From positions 1 to 21,027 of IMG/VR virus record IMGVR_UViG_3300042878_000577: a DNA stretch of 21,027 nt; one strand, 5' to 3'. Position 1 is the stretch's first letter; every line of letters starts with the position of its first letter. The notes below the pieces were generated by a model, which was not told where the DNA came from, made no database searches, and saw nothing but the letters and a program-made list of their open reading frames with translations. The translations under genes were made by a program, and so were the position numbers. Source of the stretch: a virus. Shown here one piece after another: positions 1-9,504 of the stretch.

Positions 1-2003
1 TCAGCAAGACAATAACATTGCCTGGTACTTTGAATAATAACAAGTTATTCGGTATGTTTTTCAGTCCGCAAAAGTTTATTGATAAGAACCTTAGCCTAAG
101 CCAACCTGATGCCAATGTAGGTACTTACTTCAACCCAAATATTAGCACCGATATACAACTATTTAAGGATGGTATGCAGATATTTACAGGCACTATGAAG
201 CTATTGCAAGTAAATAAAACCGAAGGGGTATATGAGTATGAGGTGGCTTTATTTGGTGAGTTAGGTGGTTTATATTTTGCCATTAAAAACTTCAATGGTA
301 AGCGGTTAAGGTTAGAAGATTTAGGATGGAATCCAAGTACATTAGACACTTATGATGATACTAGAATAACAACATGGTCGCAAATTGGAGTGATAGGAAA
401 CGAGGAAGTAGTTTATCCTTATATCAATTATGCTAATCAAATAAGTCCTAATATATCGGTAAGAAATTACAGACCTGCATATCCATTATTTGGTGCATTT
501 AAAAAAATGTTTGCGAAGTTAGGCTATACAATTACAGGCGGATGGTTCGATACGGATGCCATGCAGAACAGCATATTCATTCCTAACAATAATGAAAAGT
601 TATTGATGTTTACGAATAAGTTTATTAATGATACACCATTAAATGGGACTTATAATGTTTCAGTAAGTGGTGTAACATCTGCATTAAAAATGAATGGAGT
701 AGGTTTAAGTACAGATATTTCATTTAATGCAACTAATTGTGAATATACTTATAGTGGAACAAAAGATTTAACTTTAAATTTTAATGCTAATTATAATTTT
801 GATTTTAGTGGTGGCGGAGCAAATACTACAATTAATTTTACTTTATTAATGGTTTTAAATGGCAGTTCATTTTTAGCTGCAAATAGTAGTGTTTGGACAT
901 CAGGTAATACAAAACATATTAATTTAACAATTAATAAAAGTGTAAATTTATTACCAACAGATAAAATAAGTTTTTTATTATTTACTAGTTCAAATGTTGG
1001 TAGTAGTACCATTACAACATCAAATGTAAATGGCGGTGTAATTGCATTAGCTACTGAATTTACAACTACTGAACAAGTTTATAACCAACCTATTGACTAC
1101 GACCTTAATTGTCCGCGTAATGTGTACATGGATGAGTTATTTACATCATTTTGTAAGCTATTTAATCTATATGTAACTGAAAGTAAGTACAACAAAAAAG
1201 AGTTGAATATTAAGCCTTATATTGAGTATTACAATGGCAATAGCACTTTAAATTGGAGTGATAAGTTTGATAAAGATAATTATAAGGTGCTACCAATTAG
1301 CGAAATTACACCTAATACATTTAACTTTAAGTGGAAGCCAGATAAGGACTATTTAAATGAGAAATACGATAAGCAATATGGTCAGACAATGGCTGATTAT
1401 ATTGAAACTAGTGGATTTGATAGCGCAAAAGGTGAGGAGAAGATAGAATTAATATTTAGTCCAAGCCATATTTACGGCATTGGTGGGGATGATAAGGTTA
1501 CGACAGGCATTTTTAAGCGAGATGCAGGTGGCGATTTGCCAATAAATAGCAATATTAGATTGGTATTTTTAAAGGTTTTAGCTTGTGATACCCACAAACT
1601 TTTTAATGGTGCTACTGATTTGGGTTCATTATCTGAATATTGCTATGCAGGGATGACAGATGACCCTTATAATGGTGGTTTTTTAGTTAGTGGAGATAGA
1701 TTAAACTTAGGATTTGCAAGTCCTGCAGAGGTGTATTATGATTTGCCAAGTGGTAGTGGTGTATCAACTAGCTTTTATAGCATCTATTGGAGTCCTTACA
1801 TTGGTGAGATGATAGACAGCAGTAATTTAATGCTGAATTGCAGATTGAATTTAGATACGGTGGATTTGTTCAGATTAAACTTTGCAAATTATATCAATAT
1901 TCATGGCATTGATTATAAATTGAATGCAATAAAGGATATAGATGTAAATACTAACGAGATGGCGAATGTTGAACTAATTAAGGTGGTAGATTATATATAT
2001 TAA
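1..2003 (+). CDS. Tail-tip / baseplate hub-like protein, 5' partial
   Basis: The reading frame is already open at the left edge (first full codon at 3), so the true start lies outside the window. The in-frame TTG at 18 is not a credible start, because residues before it (SKTIT) continue into LPGTLNNNKLFG, an N-terminal pattern I recognise from large tail proteins of Bacteroidota phages. About 666 residues are visible. They are rich in beta-strand-like segments, Asn, Thr and Tyr, with no signal peptide or membrane segment. A low-complexity Ser/Asn/Thr-rich stretch lies near 690-1060. The gene ends 5 nt before the tape measure start, and that position suggests a tail-tip or hub component. The specific role (hub, distal tail or receptor-proximal protein) is inferred from context; I see no catalytic motif. 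Confidence 0.6.
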   Translation, partial: SKTITLPGTLNNNKLFGMFFSPQKFIDKNLSLSQPDANVGTYFNPNISTDIQLFKDGMQIFTGTMKLLQVNKTEGVYEYEVALFGELGGLYFAIKNFNGKRLRLEDLGWNPSTLDTYDDTRITTWSQIGVIGNEEVVYPYINYANQISPNISVRNYRPAYPLFGAFKKMFAKLGYTITGGWFDTDAMQNSIFIPNNNEKLLMFTNKFINDTPLNGTYNVSVSGVTSALKMNGVGLSTDISFNATNCEYTYSGTKDLTLNFNANYNFDFSGGGANTTINFTLLMVLNGSSFLAANSSVWTSGNTKHINLTINKSVNLLPTDKISFLLFTSSNVGSSTITTSNVNGGVIALATEFTTTEQVYNQPIDYDLNCPRNVYMDELFTSFCKLFNLYVTESKYNKKELNIKPYIEYYNGNSTLNWSDKFDKDNYKVLPISEITPNTFNFKWKPDKDYLNEKYDKQYGQTMADYIETSGFDSAKGEEKIELIFSPSHIYGIGGDDKVTTGIFKRDAGGDLPINSNIRLVFLKVLACDTHKLFNGATDLGSLSEYCYAGMTDDPYNGGFLVSGDRLNLGFASPAEVYYDLPSGSGVSTSFYSIYWSPYIGEMIDSSNLMLNCRLNLDTVDLFRLNFANYINIHGIDYKLNAIKDIDVNTNEMANVELIKVVDYIY

Positions 2004-2008
2004 AAGAA

Positions 2009-4291
2009 ATGGCAGAAGAAATAATAGGGTTAAAGGTCGAATTAGATACCAGTGGTGCGAGTGCGCCAATGGCATCTTTAAAATCACAGATAAAAGAAGC
2101 TACTAAAGACTTAATAAACTTTACAGATAAGTTTGGTGCAACATCAAAAGAGGCTATCAATGCAGCTAAAAGAGTTGCAGAGTTAAAGGATAGAATGGGT
2201 GATGCTAGGCAAATGGTAGATGCATTTAATCCAGATGCAAAGTTTAATGCTTTAACGCAAGCTATAAGTGGTGCTGCAAACGCATTTTCAGCTGTGCAGG
2301 GTGCAATGGGTTTATTTGGCGTGGAAAGTGCGAATACTGAAAAGGCATTATTGAAGGTGCAGAGTGCTATGGCATTTAGTCAAGGATTGAGTAGTTTTTT
2401 AGATGGTGGTATAGAAGGTTTTAAAAATTTATATAGGCAAATTGCAGGTCCAGTAGTTGAGTCGTTTAGTACCTTAAAGGGTGCATTAATTAGTACAGGT
2501 ATTGGTGCATTAGTTGTATTACTAGGTTTGGCTATTGCAAATTTTGATGAATTAAGTGTAGCTATTGGCTTAACAACTTCAGCCGAGCAAGCATTGAAAA
2601 GTATTAGTAAGGATGTAACTAAAGGCATGGAAGATGTTTACAAAAATGTAAACAGCGTAAACGATGCAATGGTTAAGGCTAAAGCAGGGGTTATATCTAA
2701 AAAAGATGCATTAAAAACATACAACGATACATTAGGGGATAGTTTAGGGCATACTAATAATTTTAACCAAGCTGAAAAGAATTTAAGAGATAAAACACCA
2801 GCCTACCTTGCAGCTATGCAAGCAAGAATTACTATGCAGGTAGCAATGGCAAAGATTGCAGAATTGCAAGCTAAAATAGCAACTAATAAAGGTAATGATT
2901 TAGGTTTTGTTGATACAAGTGTAAAAACAATTTTAAGTTTATTTGGTAAGGTAGGAACTGAACAAGCCTATACATTAGGTGCTATTAAAGACCAAAACGA
3001 AGGATATAATACTCAAATTGAAGCATTAAAAAAAATAGCTGAACAAAAAGCTAAGGAAGCCGAAGCCGAAGATAAAAGGGCAGGTATAAACACAAATGCA
3101 ACTACCAATGCAACACCAGAACAAAAGAAAAAAACTGCAGAAAAAAAACAAGGAAAAACAGATATTGAAATACTAAAAGAAAAATATGCAAGTGAATTAT
3201 TAGCAGCGCAAGAATTTCATTTAACTAATATTGAACTTGAAGAAACATATGAAAAAAAGAAACTTGCAATTACTGAAAAATATCTAAAAACTAAATTAGC
3301 TACTAATGACCAAACGCATGTTGAATTATTAAATGCACAAAGAGAAATAAATAATAAACTAAGAGAATTAAATAAAGAAATAGAAGAAGAAGCACCCGAG
3401 AAAGACCCTAAAGTAGTAAAAGCTAAAGAGGTAGTACAATTATTATTAGATACAGAAGGTAATTATATTCAAGAAAAAGATAGTTTGTATTATCAAGATA
3501 GACAAAAATTATTACTAAATGCAAAAAATCAATTAGAAATTATAAAAGGGTTAAGGATAAATTCTTTTGAAAATGAAGTACAAAAAATAAAGCAAGAAGC
3601 TGCACTAAAGTATGATATAATAAAAGGGAATAAGGCAGCCGAGATAGCATTAGAAGAAGATACAGCAGCAAAGATAGCAGCATTAAGGCAATCTGTAATT
3701 AATCAAAATATTGATGCTTACATGCAAGCTGCAACTTCTATCAATAGCATACTATCCCAATCTAATGCCAATCAATTAGCAGACTTAGAAGCAAATTCAC
3801 AGGCTAGGATTGCGGCAGCAGGGGGCAACAAAGAAGCTATTTTAGCTATTGAAAACGAAACAGCAATTGAAAAAAATAGATTGCAAAATGAGCAAGTAAA
3901 GCGTGATAAATTATTTGCTATTGCCGAAGCTATTATTAATACTTATAAGGCGGCTGCGCAAGTATTTGCAAGACCAGCACCTGGCGATCCTGTAACATCT
4001 TTAGGAATAAAGATAGCATCAATGGTGGCTGCAGTTGCAAGTGGAATAGCTAATGTAATGGCAATTAGAAAAGTACCATTGCCATCAGGCGGTGGTGGTG
4101 GTGGAGATGTATCAGGTGGTTCAGCACCTAATTCGCCAATGGGTACGGTATTTAATACAATAACCAAACTAAATAAAGATAGCATTGATAAGATTAACGA
4201 TAAGGCAGTAAAGGCTTATGTAGTTGAGACAGATATTAACAACGGACAAAAAAGAATAGAACGAATATTAATAAACACAAAATTTAAGTAA
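2009..4291 (+). CDS. Tail tape measure protein
   Basis: 760 aa. This protein should span the tail lumen, set tail length and take part in DNA ejection. It has the usual tape-measure architecture: an Ala/Lys-rich helical N-terminus, a hydrophobic segment at about residues 157-180, a long charged Lys/Glu/Gln-rich coiled-coil region around 330-560, a second hydrophobic Ala-rich stretch near 630-690, and a Gly-rich linker before the C-terminus. If helical at 0.15 nm per residue it would correspond to a tail of roughly 110 nm (inference). It follows the tail-tip gene by 5 nt and precedes the prohead protease by 1 nt, so it appears to be co-transcribed with both. No tail-assembly chaperone pair with a frameshift is visible upstream in the window. 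Confidence 0.85.
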   Translation: MAEEIIGLKVELDTSGASAPMASLKSQIKEATKDLINFTDKFGATSKEAINAAKRVAELKDRMGDARQMVDAFNPDAKFNALTQAISGAANAFSAVQGAMGLFGVESANTEKALLKVQSAMAFSQGLSSFLDGGIEGFKNLYRQIAGPVVESFSTLKGALISTGIGALVVLLGLAIANFDELSVAIGLTTSAEQALKSISKDVTKGMEDVYKNVNSVNDAMVKAKAGVISKKDALKTYNDTLGDSLGHTNNFNQAEKNLRDKTPAYLAAMQARITMQVAMAKIAELQAKIATNKGNDLGFVDTSVKTILSLFGKVGTEQAYTLGAIKDQNEGYNTQIEALKKIAEQKAKEAEAEDKRAGINTNATTNATPEQKKKTAEKKQGKTDIEILKEKYASELLAAQEFHLTNIELEETYEKKKLAITEKYLKTKLATNDQTHVELLNAQREINNKLRELNKEIEEEAPEKDPKVVKAKEVVQLLLDTEGNYIQEKDSLYYQDRQKLLLNAKNQLEIIKGLRINSFENEVQKIKQEAALKYDIIKGNKAAEIALEEDTAAKIAALRQSVINQNIDAYMQAATSINSILSQSNANQLADLEANSQARIAAAGGNKEAILAIENETAIEKNRLQNEQVKRDKLFAIAEAIINTYKAAAQVFARPAPGDPVTSLGIKIASMVAAVASGIANVMAIRKVPLPSGGGGGGDVSGGSAPNSPMGTVFNTITKLNKDSIDKINDKAVKAYVVETDINNGQKRIERILINTKFK

Positions 4292-4292
4292 A

Positions 4293-4874
4293 ATGGAATT
4301 ACCACTATACGAGTTGAAACTTGATGAACAAACAAATGAATTTGGCGTAGATATAATTAGCTTAGTAGATGCACCAGCAATCGAAAAGAATTATGTAATG
4401 TTTGACAGCCATAAAGTAGAATGGACTGCAAACAATGAAAGAATGATAGTTAGCGGACCAGCAATGATACCAGATAAACTAATCTATCGTAACGATGCAA
4501 ATGGCGAATATAACACCGTAATAAGTAAAGAAACGATTGAGGCGGTTGTACTTCGTTACATGGAGCAAGGTAACCAAAGCAATGTGAACCTTATGCATGG
4601 CTCAATGGCTAAAGATGTATTTGTATTTGAAAGCTTTATAAGTGATAGCCAAAGAGGTATAGCACCAATGGCAGGCTACGAAGATTTACCAAATGGTACT
4701 TGGTTTGTTTCAATGAAAGTAAATAATCCTACTGTATGGCAACAAGTGAAAGAAGGTAAGCTAAAAGGTTTTAGTATTGAGGGTTTTTTTGGCATGGAAA
4801 AGAAAGAAGTGAAAGCTGAAATGAGTGTAGATAGTGCATTTGATGAAATATTGGAACTAGTAAAGGAAATCTAG
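4293..4874 (+). CDS. XkdF-like prohead serine protease
   Basis: 193 aa. It resembles the XkdF-like phage serine proteases (Peptidase_S78_2 type), which cleave scaffold and capsid N-termini during head maturation. The N-terminus (LPLYEL, then SLVDAPAI) is typical. Candidate catalytic residues are His102 in NLMHGS and Ser161 in GFSIEGFF, the S78-like arrangement of a His followed about 60 residues later by a Ser in a G-x-S-x-E-G context. The acidic C-terminal tail may interact with scaffold. It starts 1 nt after the tape measure stop and lies directly upstream of the scaffold-like and capsid genes, as expected for a maturation protease. Family assignment is from motif recognition; cleavage activity is inferred. 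Confidence 0.8.
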   Translation: MELPLYELKLDEQTNEFGVDIISLVDAPAIEKNYVMFDSHKVEWTANNERMIVSGPAMIPDKLIYRNDANGEYNTVISKETIEAVVLRYMEQGNQSNVNLMHGSMAKDVFVFESFISDSQRGIAPMAGYEDLPNGTWFVSMKVNNPTVWQQVKEGKLKGFSIEGFFGMEKKEVKAEMSVDSAFDEILELVKEI

Positions 4875-4910
4875 GTAACTTTTTATATATATAATAAAGG
4901 AATATTAAAA

Positions 4911-5486
4911 ATGAGTGAAAATAAAGCAAATATTTTGCAACAAATAAAGAGCATTTTAACTAATGTTAAATTCGATGCTCAACCAATTATTGAAGAAAGC
5001 GCACCAATTGAATTGATGAAAGTAACAGATGCAAGTGGTAACGAGTACGAAGTTGAAGCATTAGAAATTGGCAATATCATGACAATGGGCGGTGTGCCTG
5101 TTCCTGCAGGTGAGTACATAGTAGCTGAAGGTGCAACGGTTGTAACAGTTGGTGAAGGTGGTGCTATTACAGAAATTAGCGAGGCTGAAAGCGAGATGCC
5201 AGAAGCAGAAGTAGTTGAAGAAGTTGCACACTTATCTATTGAGAAAGTAGAGCACATGATTGCAGAAGCAGCTAAGCAAATGGAAGTAAAATACAATAAG
5301 CAAATTGATGATTTGCAAAAAAGTATCAGTCAATCATTTGCATCTACTAAGCAAGCTATTGAAGTATTGGCAGATATGCCAACAGCTGAACCAATCCACG
5401 TAGAACACAACAAAATAAATAAATCAGACAAACAAGCTCGCAGAGAATTATTAGGCGAAGCATTTACAAACTTTTTAAAAAAATAA
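4911..5486 (+). CDS. Capsid scaffold-like protein
   Basis: 191 aa. The protein is strongly acidic in the middle (a Glu-rich stretch at about residues 88-110) with a helical, coiled-coil-prone region at about 112-155 (KVEHMIAEAAKQMEV onward) and a basic C-terminus ending in NFLKK. This acidic, helical profile, together with its position between the XkdF-like protease and the major capsid gene, supports a scaffold that directs procapsid assembly and is then degraded. Residues 35-85 (DASGNEYEVEALEIG and following) look like a small beta-rich domain. The 36-nt gap before it is AT-only apart from a few bases and holds no convincing TAnnTTTG promoter. The function rests on position and composition, not on a diagnostic motif. 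Confidence 0.65.
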   Translation: MSENKANILQQIKSILTNVKFDAQPIIEESAPIELMKVTDASGNEYEVEALEIGNIMTMGGVPVPAGEYIVAEGATVVTVGEGGAITEISEAESEMPEAEVVEEVAHLSIEKVEHMIAEAAKQMEVKYNKQIDDLQKSISQSFASTKQAIEVLADMPTAEPIHVEHNKINKSDKQARRELLGEAFTNFLKK

Positions 5487-5496
5487 ATAAAAACAA

Positions 5497-6456
5497 ATGG
5501 CAACAGTAGTATCAGGATTAACAAATTATGTTCCTCAAAACGTAAATGAGGTAATATTAGCCGCAACATTCGGCACTAAATTTTTAACGGAAGCAGCAAC
5601 CAAAGCAACCGTACAAGCAGGCGTAAAAACATCAGCAAATGTGTTGTTGTTAGATGGCCCAGTAACTTTACAATCAGGCAATAACTGCACATGGGCTGCA
5701 AGTGGTTCAGCAACTATTACAGATAAGACTGTAACGGTAGCACCTATCAGCGTAATGGAAGAAATTTGCTACGATGATGTAAGATTAAAATACACTCAAT
5801 TAGCTATGTTACAAGGTAGCAAAAACTTTGATGAAGTTGTATTTGCTCAATCAATTGTAGATATGAAAGTAAAGCGTATTGCAGAAGCTAACGAAAACTT
5901 AGTATTTCAAGGAGATACAGCTTCAGGAACTGCAAACTTAGCTTTATTTGATGGCTTATTAAAGCAAGTACAAACAGGTGGCGTAAATAGTAACGTATCT
6001 CAATTTACAACAGGTGGGCCTATCTTAACTGCAACTGGTATCACAACATCTAATGTAATTGCAATCTTCAATGGTATTGAGAATGCAACACCAATAGCAA
6101 TAGCAACTTCACAAGATAGAGTAGTATTATGTGGTGCAGATACAGCACGTAAATTTGCACAAGCATTAACTACTGCAAACTTGTTTAATTACACAGTTAC
6201 ACAAGATGGTGTAAGTGAGTTCATAGTGCCTGGTACTTCAACTAGAGTAGTACCTGTAAATGGTATGAACGGAACTAACATGATTTTATCTTTTGCGTTC
6301 CCTAACATGGTAATGGCAATGGATGGCGAAGGTGAGCATGAAGTAGTAGAATTGAAGTATGATGAGTATTCAATGAAAACAAGATTGTATTGCAAATATA
6401 AGTTAGGTGTAACTTTTGCAAGAACATCAGAGGTTGCTTACTTCAAATTAGCTTAA
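5497..6456 (+). CDS. Major capsid protein, HK97-fold type
   Basis: 319 aa, a normal size for an HK97-fold major capsid protein without a long delta domain. It should form the hexamers and pentamers of the icosahedral shell. Supporting features: the N-terminal MATVVSGLTNYVP segment, the repeated short hydrophobic/Thr strand pattern, MEEICYDDVRLKYTQLA (spine-helix-like region around residues 87-103), the segment FQGDTASGTANLALFDGLL typical of this capsid class, and a C-terminal beta-rich domain ending in FARTSEVAYFKLA. It starts 10 nt after the scaffold gene and is followed by a strong intrinsic terminator, consistent with high, separately ended expression. No catalytic residues are expected. 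Confidence is high from order and sequence character. Confidence 0.85.
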   Translation: MATVVSGLTNYVPQNVNEVILAATFGTKFLTEAATKATVQAGVKTSANVLLLDGPVTLQSGNNCTWAASGSATITDKTVTVAPISVMEEICYDDVRLKYTQLAMLQGSKNFDEVVFAQSIVDMKVKRIAEANENLVFQGDTASGTANLALFDGLLKQVQTGGVNSNVSQFTTGGPILTATGITTSNVIAIFNGIENATPIAIATSQDRVVLCGADTARKFAQALTTANLFNYTVTQDGVSEFIVPGTSTRVVPVNGMNGTNMILSFAFPNMVMAMDGEGEHEVVELKYDEYSMKTRLYCKYKLGVTFARTSEVAYFKLA

Positions 6457-6465
6457 TTAATTTAG

Positions 6466-6500
6466 TAAGGAGTGGGTAAAATTATCCACTCCTTATTTTA
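6466..6500 (+). terminator. Intrinsic terminator after the major capsid gene
   Basis: The arms at 6466-6478 and 6483-6495 pair over 13 bp (one G-T wobble, otherwise perfect) around a 4-nt loop and are followed by TTTT. It lies 9 nt after the capsid stop codon and ends the capsid transcript. Confidence 0.8.
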
Positions 6501-6528
6501 ATAACATTCAAAAAAACAATATAAAAAT

Positions 6529-7041
6529 ATGCCTTGTAATTTAACAGCAGGATTTACTTTAGACGCATGTAAAGATTTACATGGCGGTGCGAAATCCTTA
6601 AGAATAACAGAACTTTCCAATGTTTCGAGTATCACAGAAACAGCGGGAGTAATTACGGCTATCACAATGGTAGCTACAAAGAAATTTTACAATTTCATTT
6701 TCAAAAAAGAGGTGATTAACTTCAAAGAAACTGAAAACGTAGATGAAGAAAACGACACTGCAGAATACGTAATCGAAGTAACTGCAAAGAAAAATGCACT
6801 AACTACAACAACTAGAAATACTTTATTATTATTAGCACAAAATACTTTATGTATTATTGCAGAAGATAATAATGGTAAGTATTGGTTGCTAGGTGAGAAG
6901 TATGGTTTGACAAAATCAGGAAGCCGCGAAAGTGGTACTAAGTTTGCAGACTTCAATGGTTCAATGCTTACTTTTAAAGGTAAGGAGATAGCACCATTTA
7001 AAGAAGTAGATAGTTCAATCATCGCAGCATTAACTGCTTAA
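6529..7041 (+). CDS. Probable major tail (tube) protein
   Basis: 170 aa. It begins MPCNLTAGFTLDACKD and continues with a beta-strand-rich body. The C-terminal half has a SGTKFADFNGSMLTFKGKE segment, similar to the G-T-x-x-x-D-x-x-G-x-x-L-T-x-x-G-x-E pattern that I recognise in abundant structural proteins of Bacteroidota and other environmental phages. These are often presumed to be tail tube subunits. Its separation from neighbours by terminators on both sides (6466-6500 and 7060-7094) suggests strong independent expression, as expected of a protein needed in many copies. The assignment to tail tube rather than head decoration is an inference. No signal peptide or membrane segment is seen. 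Confidence 0.55.
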   Translation: MPCNLTAGFTLDACKDLHGGAKSLRITELSNVSSITETAGVITAITMVATKKFYNFIFKKEVINFKETENVDEENDTAEYVIEVTAKKNALTTTTRNTLLLLAQNTLCIIAEDNNGKYWLLGEKYGLTKSGSRESGTKFADFNGSMLTFKGKEIAPFKEVDSSIIAALTA

Positions 7042-7059
7042 TTTTAAAATAAAACAATT

Positions 7060-7094
7060 AAAAAAGGTATGCTGTGAAAGGTGTACCTTTTTTT
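7060..7094 (+). terminator. Intrinsic terminator after the probable tail tube gene
   Basis: A 10-bp perfect stem (A-rich 5' arm 7060-7069, T-rich 3' arm 7084-7093, with GGTA/TACC at the loop end) overlaps a run of seven Ts. It sits between the 170-aa gene stop and the portal gene start at 7103. The A-tract on the 5' arm means it could also work on the - strand. Confidence 0.75.
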
Positions 7095-7102
7095 ATAACA
7101 AT

Positions 7103-8968
7103 ATGGAAGGATTTAATATAAAACTAGCAGAGGCATTAAAGCCATATAATCCGCCTTTTAAATTAGGCCAAGATGAAAAACCTATATTAAATGTAGGCGG
7201 TGGTAATATTAATTACAACGAGTATTTAATGTACCTATTCCAAAATTCACCAAAGCATGGCAGTTTGGTTAAGGGCAAGGCTAAGTATATTTATGGCAAA
7301 GGATATGCTTACAATCCTAAAGTAAGCGCAACCGATACACTTAATGACTTGGCTAAAAAGTGCATATTAAATTATGAGATATTTAACGCATTTTATATTG
7401 AAGTAATTAGAAATAAAAAGGGCAAAGTAGCCAGTTTGCATCCAATACCAAATAGAAACATAGCGCGTAATTATGATGGCACTAAGTATTGGTATATAAT
7501 CAATCCACAGCTTACATCTATTGGGGCAAATAACTTAGTTGAATTTGCAATTTATGGCGAACCAAATCCAGAAGGTTTGCGTGAATTATTTTTTTATGCA
7601 GAGAATGAAAATCCTGCAAATGTTTATCCTACTCCTAACTATTTTCAAGGGTTAAATTATATTGCTGCAGATGTTGAAGTAAGTAAACACACATATACAA
7701 ATAGCAAGCAAGGTTTCAAAGCTACCAAGCATGTAACTTTAGTAAATGGCGAACCAACAGAAGAAATTAAATCAAGAATTAAAAAGAAATTCAGCGACAC
7801 TTACACAGGTGAAGGTGGCGAAAGTATTATTTTAGATTTCGTTTCGGATATAAATAGAAAAACAGTTATTGATGATTTGGGTGTAAGTGATTTGGTAAAA
7901 GAAAATTATAGTGCTATTGATGAATTAATAAGAAACAATATTTTTTCATGCCATGAAGTTACAAGTCCAGAATTATTTGGCATTAGTGTGCCTGGTAAGT
8001 TAGGTGGCACGAATAATCTAAAAGAAAGCTATCAGATTTTCAATAATACTTATGTGTATTATCGAAGGGATGCAGTGCATTATGAATTAATGAAATTGGT
8101 TAAAGATTTGAATGATACTTTAGATACTTCTGTAATGGGAATGATGCCAACAGATCCAATCGGTATCGTATTAGATAGCACAGCTATATCAATGATACTT
8201 ACCAAAGATGAGCAAAGGGAGTTGATAGGCTACGAACCTTCAGATGGTGATGTTACAGATAATAATGAAGTAATAAATGCATTAAATTCACTTAGTCCAT
8301 TAGTTGCTACTAAGGTATTGGAAACAATGACACCGAATGAAATTAGAACATTGGCAAAATTACCAATAAAAGCAGATGGTAACGAATTACCACAAGCTAT
8401 TGGTACACCTATTTCACAATCCAAGCATGATGATATATTGGCAATATTTAGCGAATTTGGGGCAAATAAAGCCGATTTTAACCACTTTGTAAGACATATA
8501 GCACTAAGTGTCACTAAATCCGATATAAGCGATATTTACGGCATTATTGCAGTAAATCCAGATGCTACGATAGAAGACATAGCTAATGAGATGGATTTAA
8601 GCGAAAATGATGTAAAAAGTGCGCTAAATCAACTAGAAAAACAAGGTAAAATAAGCATTGGCACTAGTGGAATTGAGATAATTGAGCAACCAACTGCGAC
8701 AGATTATAGGGTTATGTATTCCTACGAGTGGAAGGATGAGATACCTGTAAGCGAAAGGGATACTGCAGAGCATCCAAGCCGACCTTTTTGCCAAAAATTA
8801 ATAGCTTTAGATAGGTATTACAGCCGTAAAGATATCGAAAGTATAAGTGCAAGATTGGGTTATAGTGTATTTGATAGAGCTGGTGGATGGTGGAACGATG
8901 GAAGTGGTACTCCTTCGCCAAGTTGTAGACATAGATGGGTAGGTAATTTAGTAAGCAAAAACAAATAA
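7103..8968 (+). CDS. Portal protein with winged-helix and MuF-like C-terminal segments
   Basis: 621 aa, clearly longer than a typical 400-500-aa portal. Residues about 1-390 look like a phage portal: a helical N-terminus, the segment YLFQNSPKHGSLVKGKAKYIYGKG, the conserved NAFYIEVIRNKKGKVASLHPIPN strand region, and a later Gly-rich/helical stem and crown region. The portal forms the dodecameric channel at the packaging vertex. Residues about 474-520 (DIYGIIAVNPDATIEDIANE onward) have the layout of a winged helix-turn-helix. Residues about 555-616 resemble the C-terminal part of MuF-like head morphogenesis proteins, with SRPFCQKLIALDRYYSRKDI, a G-W-W segment and a CRHRW motif at 608-612. It is followed 2 nt later by a head-tail connector gene. 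The portal call is secure from context; the functions of the two extra segments are unknown. Confidence 0.8.
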   Translation: MEGFNIKLAEALKPYNPPFKLGQDEKPILNVGGGNINYNEYLMYLFQNSPKHGSLVKGKAKYIYGKGYAYNPKVSATDTLNDLAKKCILNYEIFNAFYIEVIRNKKGKVASLHPIPNRNIARNYDGTKYWYIINPQLTSIGANNLVEFAIYGEPNPEGLRELFFYAENENPANVYPTPNYFQGLNYIAADVEVSKHTYTNSKQGFKATKHVTLVNGEPTEEIKSRIKKKFSDTYTGEGGESIILDFVSDINRKTVIDDLGVSDLVKENYSAIDELIRNNIFSCHEVTSPELFGISVPGKLGGTNNLKESYQIFNNTYVYYRRDAVHYELMKLVKDLNDTLDTSVMGMMPTDPIGIVLDSTAISMILTKDEQRELIGYEPSDGDVTDNNEVINALNSLSPLVATKVLETMTPNEIRTLAKLPIKADGNELPQAIGTPISQSKHDDILAIFSEFGANKADFNHFVRHIALSVTKSDISDIYGIIAVNPDATIEDIANEMDLSENDVKSALNQLEKQGKISIGTSGIEIIEQPTATDYRVMYSYEWKDEIPVSERDTAEHPSRPFCQKLIALDRYYSRKDIESISARLGYSVFDRAGGWWNDGSGTPSPSCRHRWVGNLVSKNK

Positions 8969-8970
8969 TT

Positions 8971-9504
8971 ATGATAAATAGTCAAGTAAAACTAATTAAC
9001 GAGCAGGTTTTTAAAGATAGAAACCTAGTACATTCAAATGTGCCATTAGAGATGCTAACACCTTCCATTTGTGCGGTGCAAGATTTATATGTGCATCCAA
9101 TACTTGGAGATACTTTATATTATAAATTAAAAGCCGATAAAAAAGCAAGTACATTAAGTGGTATTTATTTGGATTTGGTCAATAACTACATTTTAGATAT
9201 TTTAATCTATGGGGTGATGGCTGATTATGTGATTGATAGTACCTATCAAAATTATACAAAGGGAGTTACGAAAAAGCGTGATGAATTTGCAGATAGTACA
9301 AGCTATGACGAATTGGAAAAAATAAGTGATAGGCATAAAAATAAAATGGATAGCTATTTGCAAAGGTTGGTGAATTATTTGCAGAATAATAAAACACTAT
9401 TCCCAGAATACACAACCGAAAGCACAGATGTGAATGCAACCACAAATACCTATTCACCTTCGATTTATTTGAATGATGATAAAAAGGATTGTGGATGGAG
9501 ATAA
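8971..9504 (+). CDS. Head-tail connector / adaptor-like protein
   Basis: 177 aa, largely helical. The segment ICAVQDLYVHPILGDTLYYK followed by LVNNYILDILIYGVMADYVI is the pattern I associate with small DNA-packaging/head-completion adaptor proteins in Bacteroidota phages (helices packed on the portal ring). The C-terminus from about residue 145 is Thr/Asn-rich and probably flexible. The gene starts 2 nt after the portal stop, the usual position for an adaptor. No enzymatic motif is present. The role is inferred from position and helical pattern. Confidence 0.6.
   Translation: MINSQVKLINEQVFKDRNLVHSNVPLEMLTPSICAVQDLYVHPILGDTLYYKLKADKKASTLSGIYLDLVNNYILDILIYGVMADYVIDSTYQNYTKGVTKKRDEFADSTSYDELEKISDRHKNKMDSYLQRLVNYLQNNKTLFPEYTTESTDVNATTNTYSPSIYLNDDKKDCGWR

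Noticed and set aside
18-20. TTG as the start of the first gene
   Set aside because: The frame is open back to the left edge and the residues before it continue a recognisable N-terminal pattern, so the gene is cut by the window and does not start here.
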